Positions 5,521-5,851 of a stretch of DNA of 5,851 bases are shown here, in pieces. The notes below the pieces were generated by a model. It was not told where the DNA came from. It made no database searches and worked only from the letters and a program-made list of their open reading frames with translations. Source of the DNA: an uncultured Synergistia bacterium. Its GTDB lineage: Bacteria; Eremiobacterota; SpSt-956; JAKJGF01. The stretch spans positions 1-5,851 of the forward strand of contig CALARM010000384.1 in the NCBI GenBank assembly GCA_937888925.1. The letters are read 5' to 3'. Every line of letters starts with the position of its first letter. Position 1 is the stretch's first letter. The translations under genes were made by a program, and so were the position numbers.

Positions 5521-5851
5521 ATGTTTCATACAAATGGGGATATGAATCCCGAAGAATTCCGTTCTTACGGTTATAAAGTCATTGACTGGATTGCAGATTA
5601 TCTGAAAAATACCGAAAAATATCCTGTAATGGCTCAGGTAAAACCGGGAGATATTAAAGACAAAATTCCTGTTACTCCGCCGGAACATCCGGAAAAAATG
5701 GATGACATACTAAAGGACTTTCAGGACATAATTCTGCCGGGAATAACACACTGGAATCATCCGGCATTTTTCGCCTATTTTTCCATCACAGGTTCAGCCC
5801 CCGGCATTCTGGGTGAAATGCTCTGTTCTGCTCTGAATGTAAACGGTATGC
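5521..5851 (+). CDS. Group II PLP-dependent aromatic-L-amino-acid decarboxylase family, N-terminal part
   Basis: The first 110 codons are present and the gene runs off the window. The family hallmarks are in order: MNPEEFRSYGYKVIDWIADY at residues 8-27, a YPV motif and a PGDI motif around residues 34-46, the PPEHPEK linker, and PGITHWNHPAFFAYF at 73-87 followed by the S-P-ILGEML segment. These are typical of the N-terminal swap domain and substrate-pocket loop of DOPA, tryptophan and tyrosine decarboxylases of the group II fold, usually around 470-480 residues. The PLP-binding lysine lies beyond the window, so activity and substrate (tryptophan, tyrosine, phenylalanine or DOPA) cannot be judged. 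A cytoplasmic homodimer releasing an aromatic amine and CO2 is expected from the family. It has its own Shine-Dalgarno and lies 198 bases after the pilin operon, so it is probably a separate transcription unit. Confidence 0.9.
   Translation, partial: MFHTNGDMNPEEFRSYGYKVIDWIADYLKNTEKYPVMAQVKPGDIKDKIPVTPPEHPEKMDDILKDFQDIILPGITHWNHPAFFAYFSITGSAPGILGEMLCSALNVNGM

Noticed and set aside
5476..5688. Minus-strand open frame across the decarboxylase start
   Set aside because: It lies antisense to a confidently identified decarboxylase N-terminus and shows no recognisable domain.

Overview
This is an AT-rich bacterial segment with every recognisable gene on the + strand. Ribosome-binding sites are mostly clear purine-rich Shine-Dalgarno sequences, and one promoter matches the sigma70-type consensus well. 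Prepilin-type leaders show that the host makes a type IV pilus or a related type II secretion-like pseudopilus. The lineage cannot be fixed from the sequence. The AT-rich codons, the heptamer repeat array and the aspartate-proline-asparagine (DPN) motifs in the large pilin-like protein would fit several uncultured or anaerobic groups, such as Clostridia-like or Planctomycetes-like bacteria. I do not choose between them.

Layout: (1) 1-266 is the end of a small single-domain cupin missing only the first base of its start codon. (2) 310-1425 is a stand-alone amino-methylating DNA methyltransferase with an S-adenosylmethionine (SAM) motif before a variant catalytic HPPY motif. (3) 1426-1590 holds a weak terminator-like hairpin and then a strong-looking extended -10 promoter. 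(4) 1591-5322 is a tight three-gene minor-prepilin operon: a PilV/GspI-like protein, a PilW/GspJ-like protein and an unusually large (about 859 residue) PilX/GspK-like protein. (5) 5323-5520 holds a tandem heptamer array that begins in the stop codon of the third gene, a hairpin made partly of the same repeat, a possible promoter and a short GC-rich islet. (6) 5521 to the window end is the N-terminal third or less of an aromatic-amino-acid-type group II PLP decarboxylase.

The most interesting unit is the pilin operon. Minor pilins of the I/J/K (V/W/X) type are known to form a complex at the pilus or pseudopilus tip. Here the K/X-like subunit carries a very large exported region with stretches that look beta-rich. 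I infer that it may be a built-in tip adhesin or display module. No secretin, ATPase, prepilin peptidase, major pilin or PilY1 gene is in the window, so the operon must rely on machinery encoded elsewhere. The cupin, methyltransferase and decarboxylase have no evident functional link to it.
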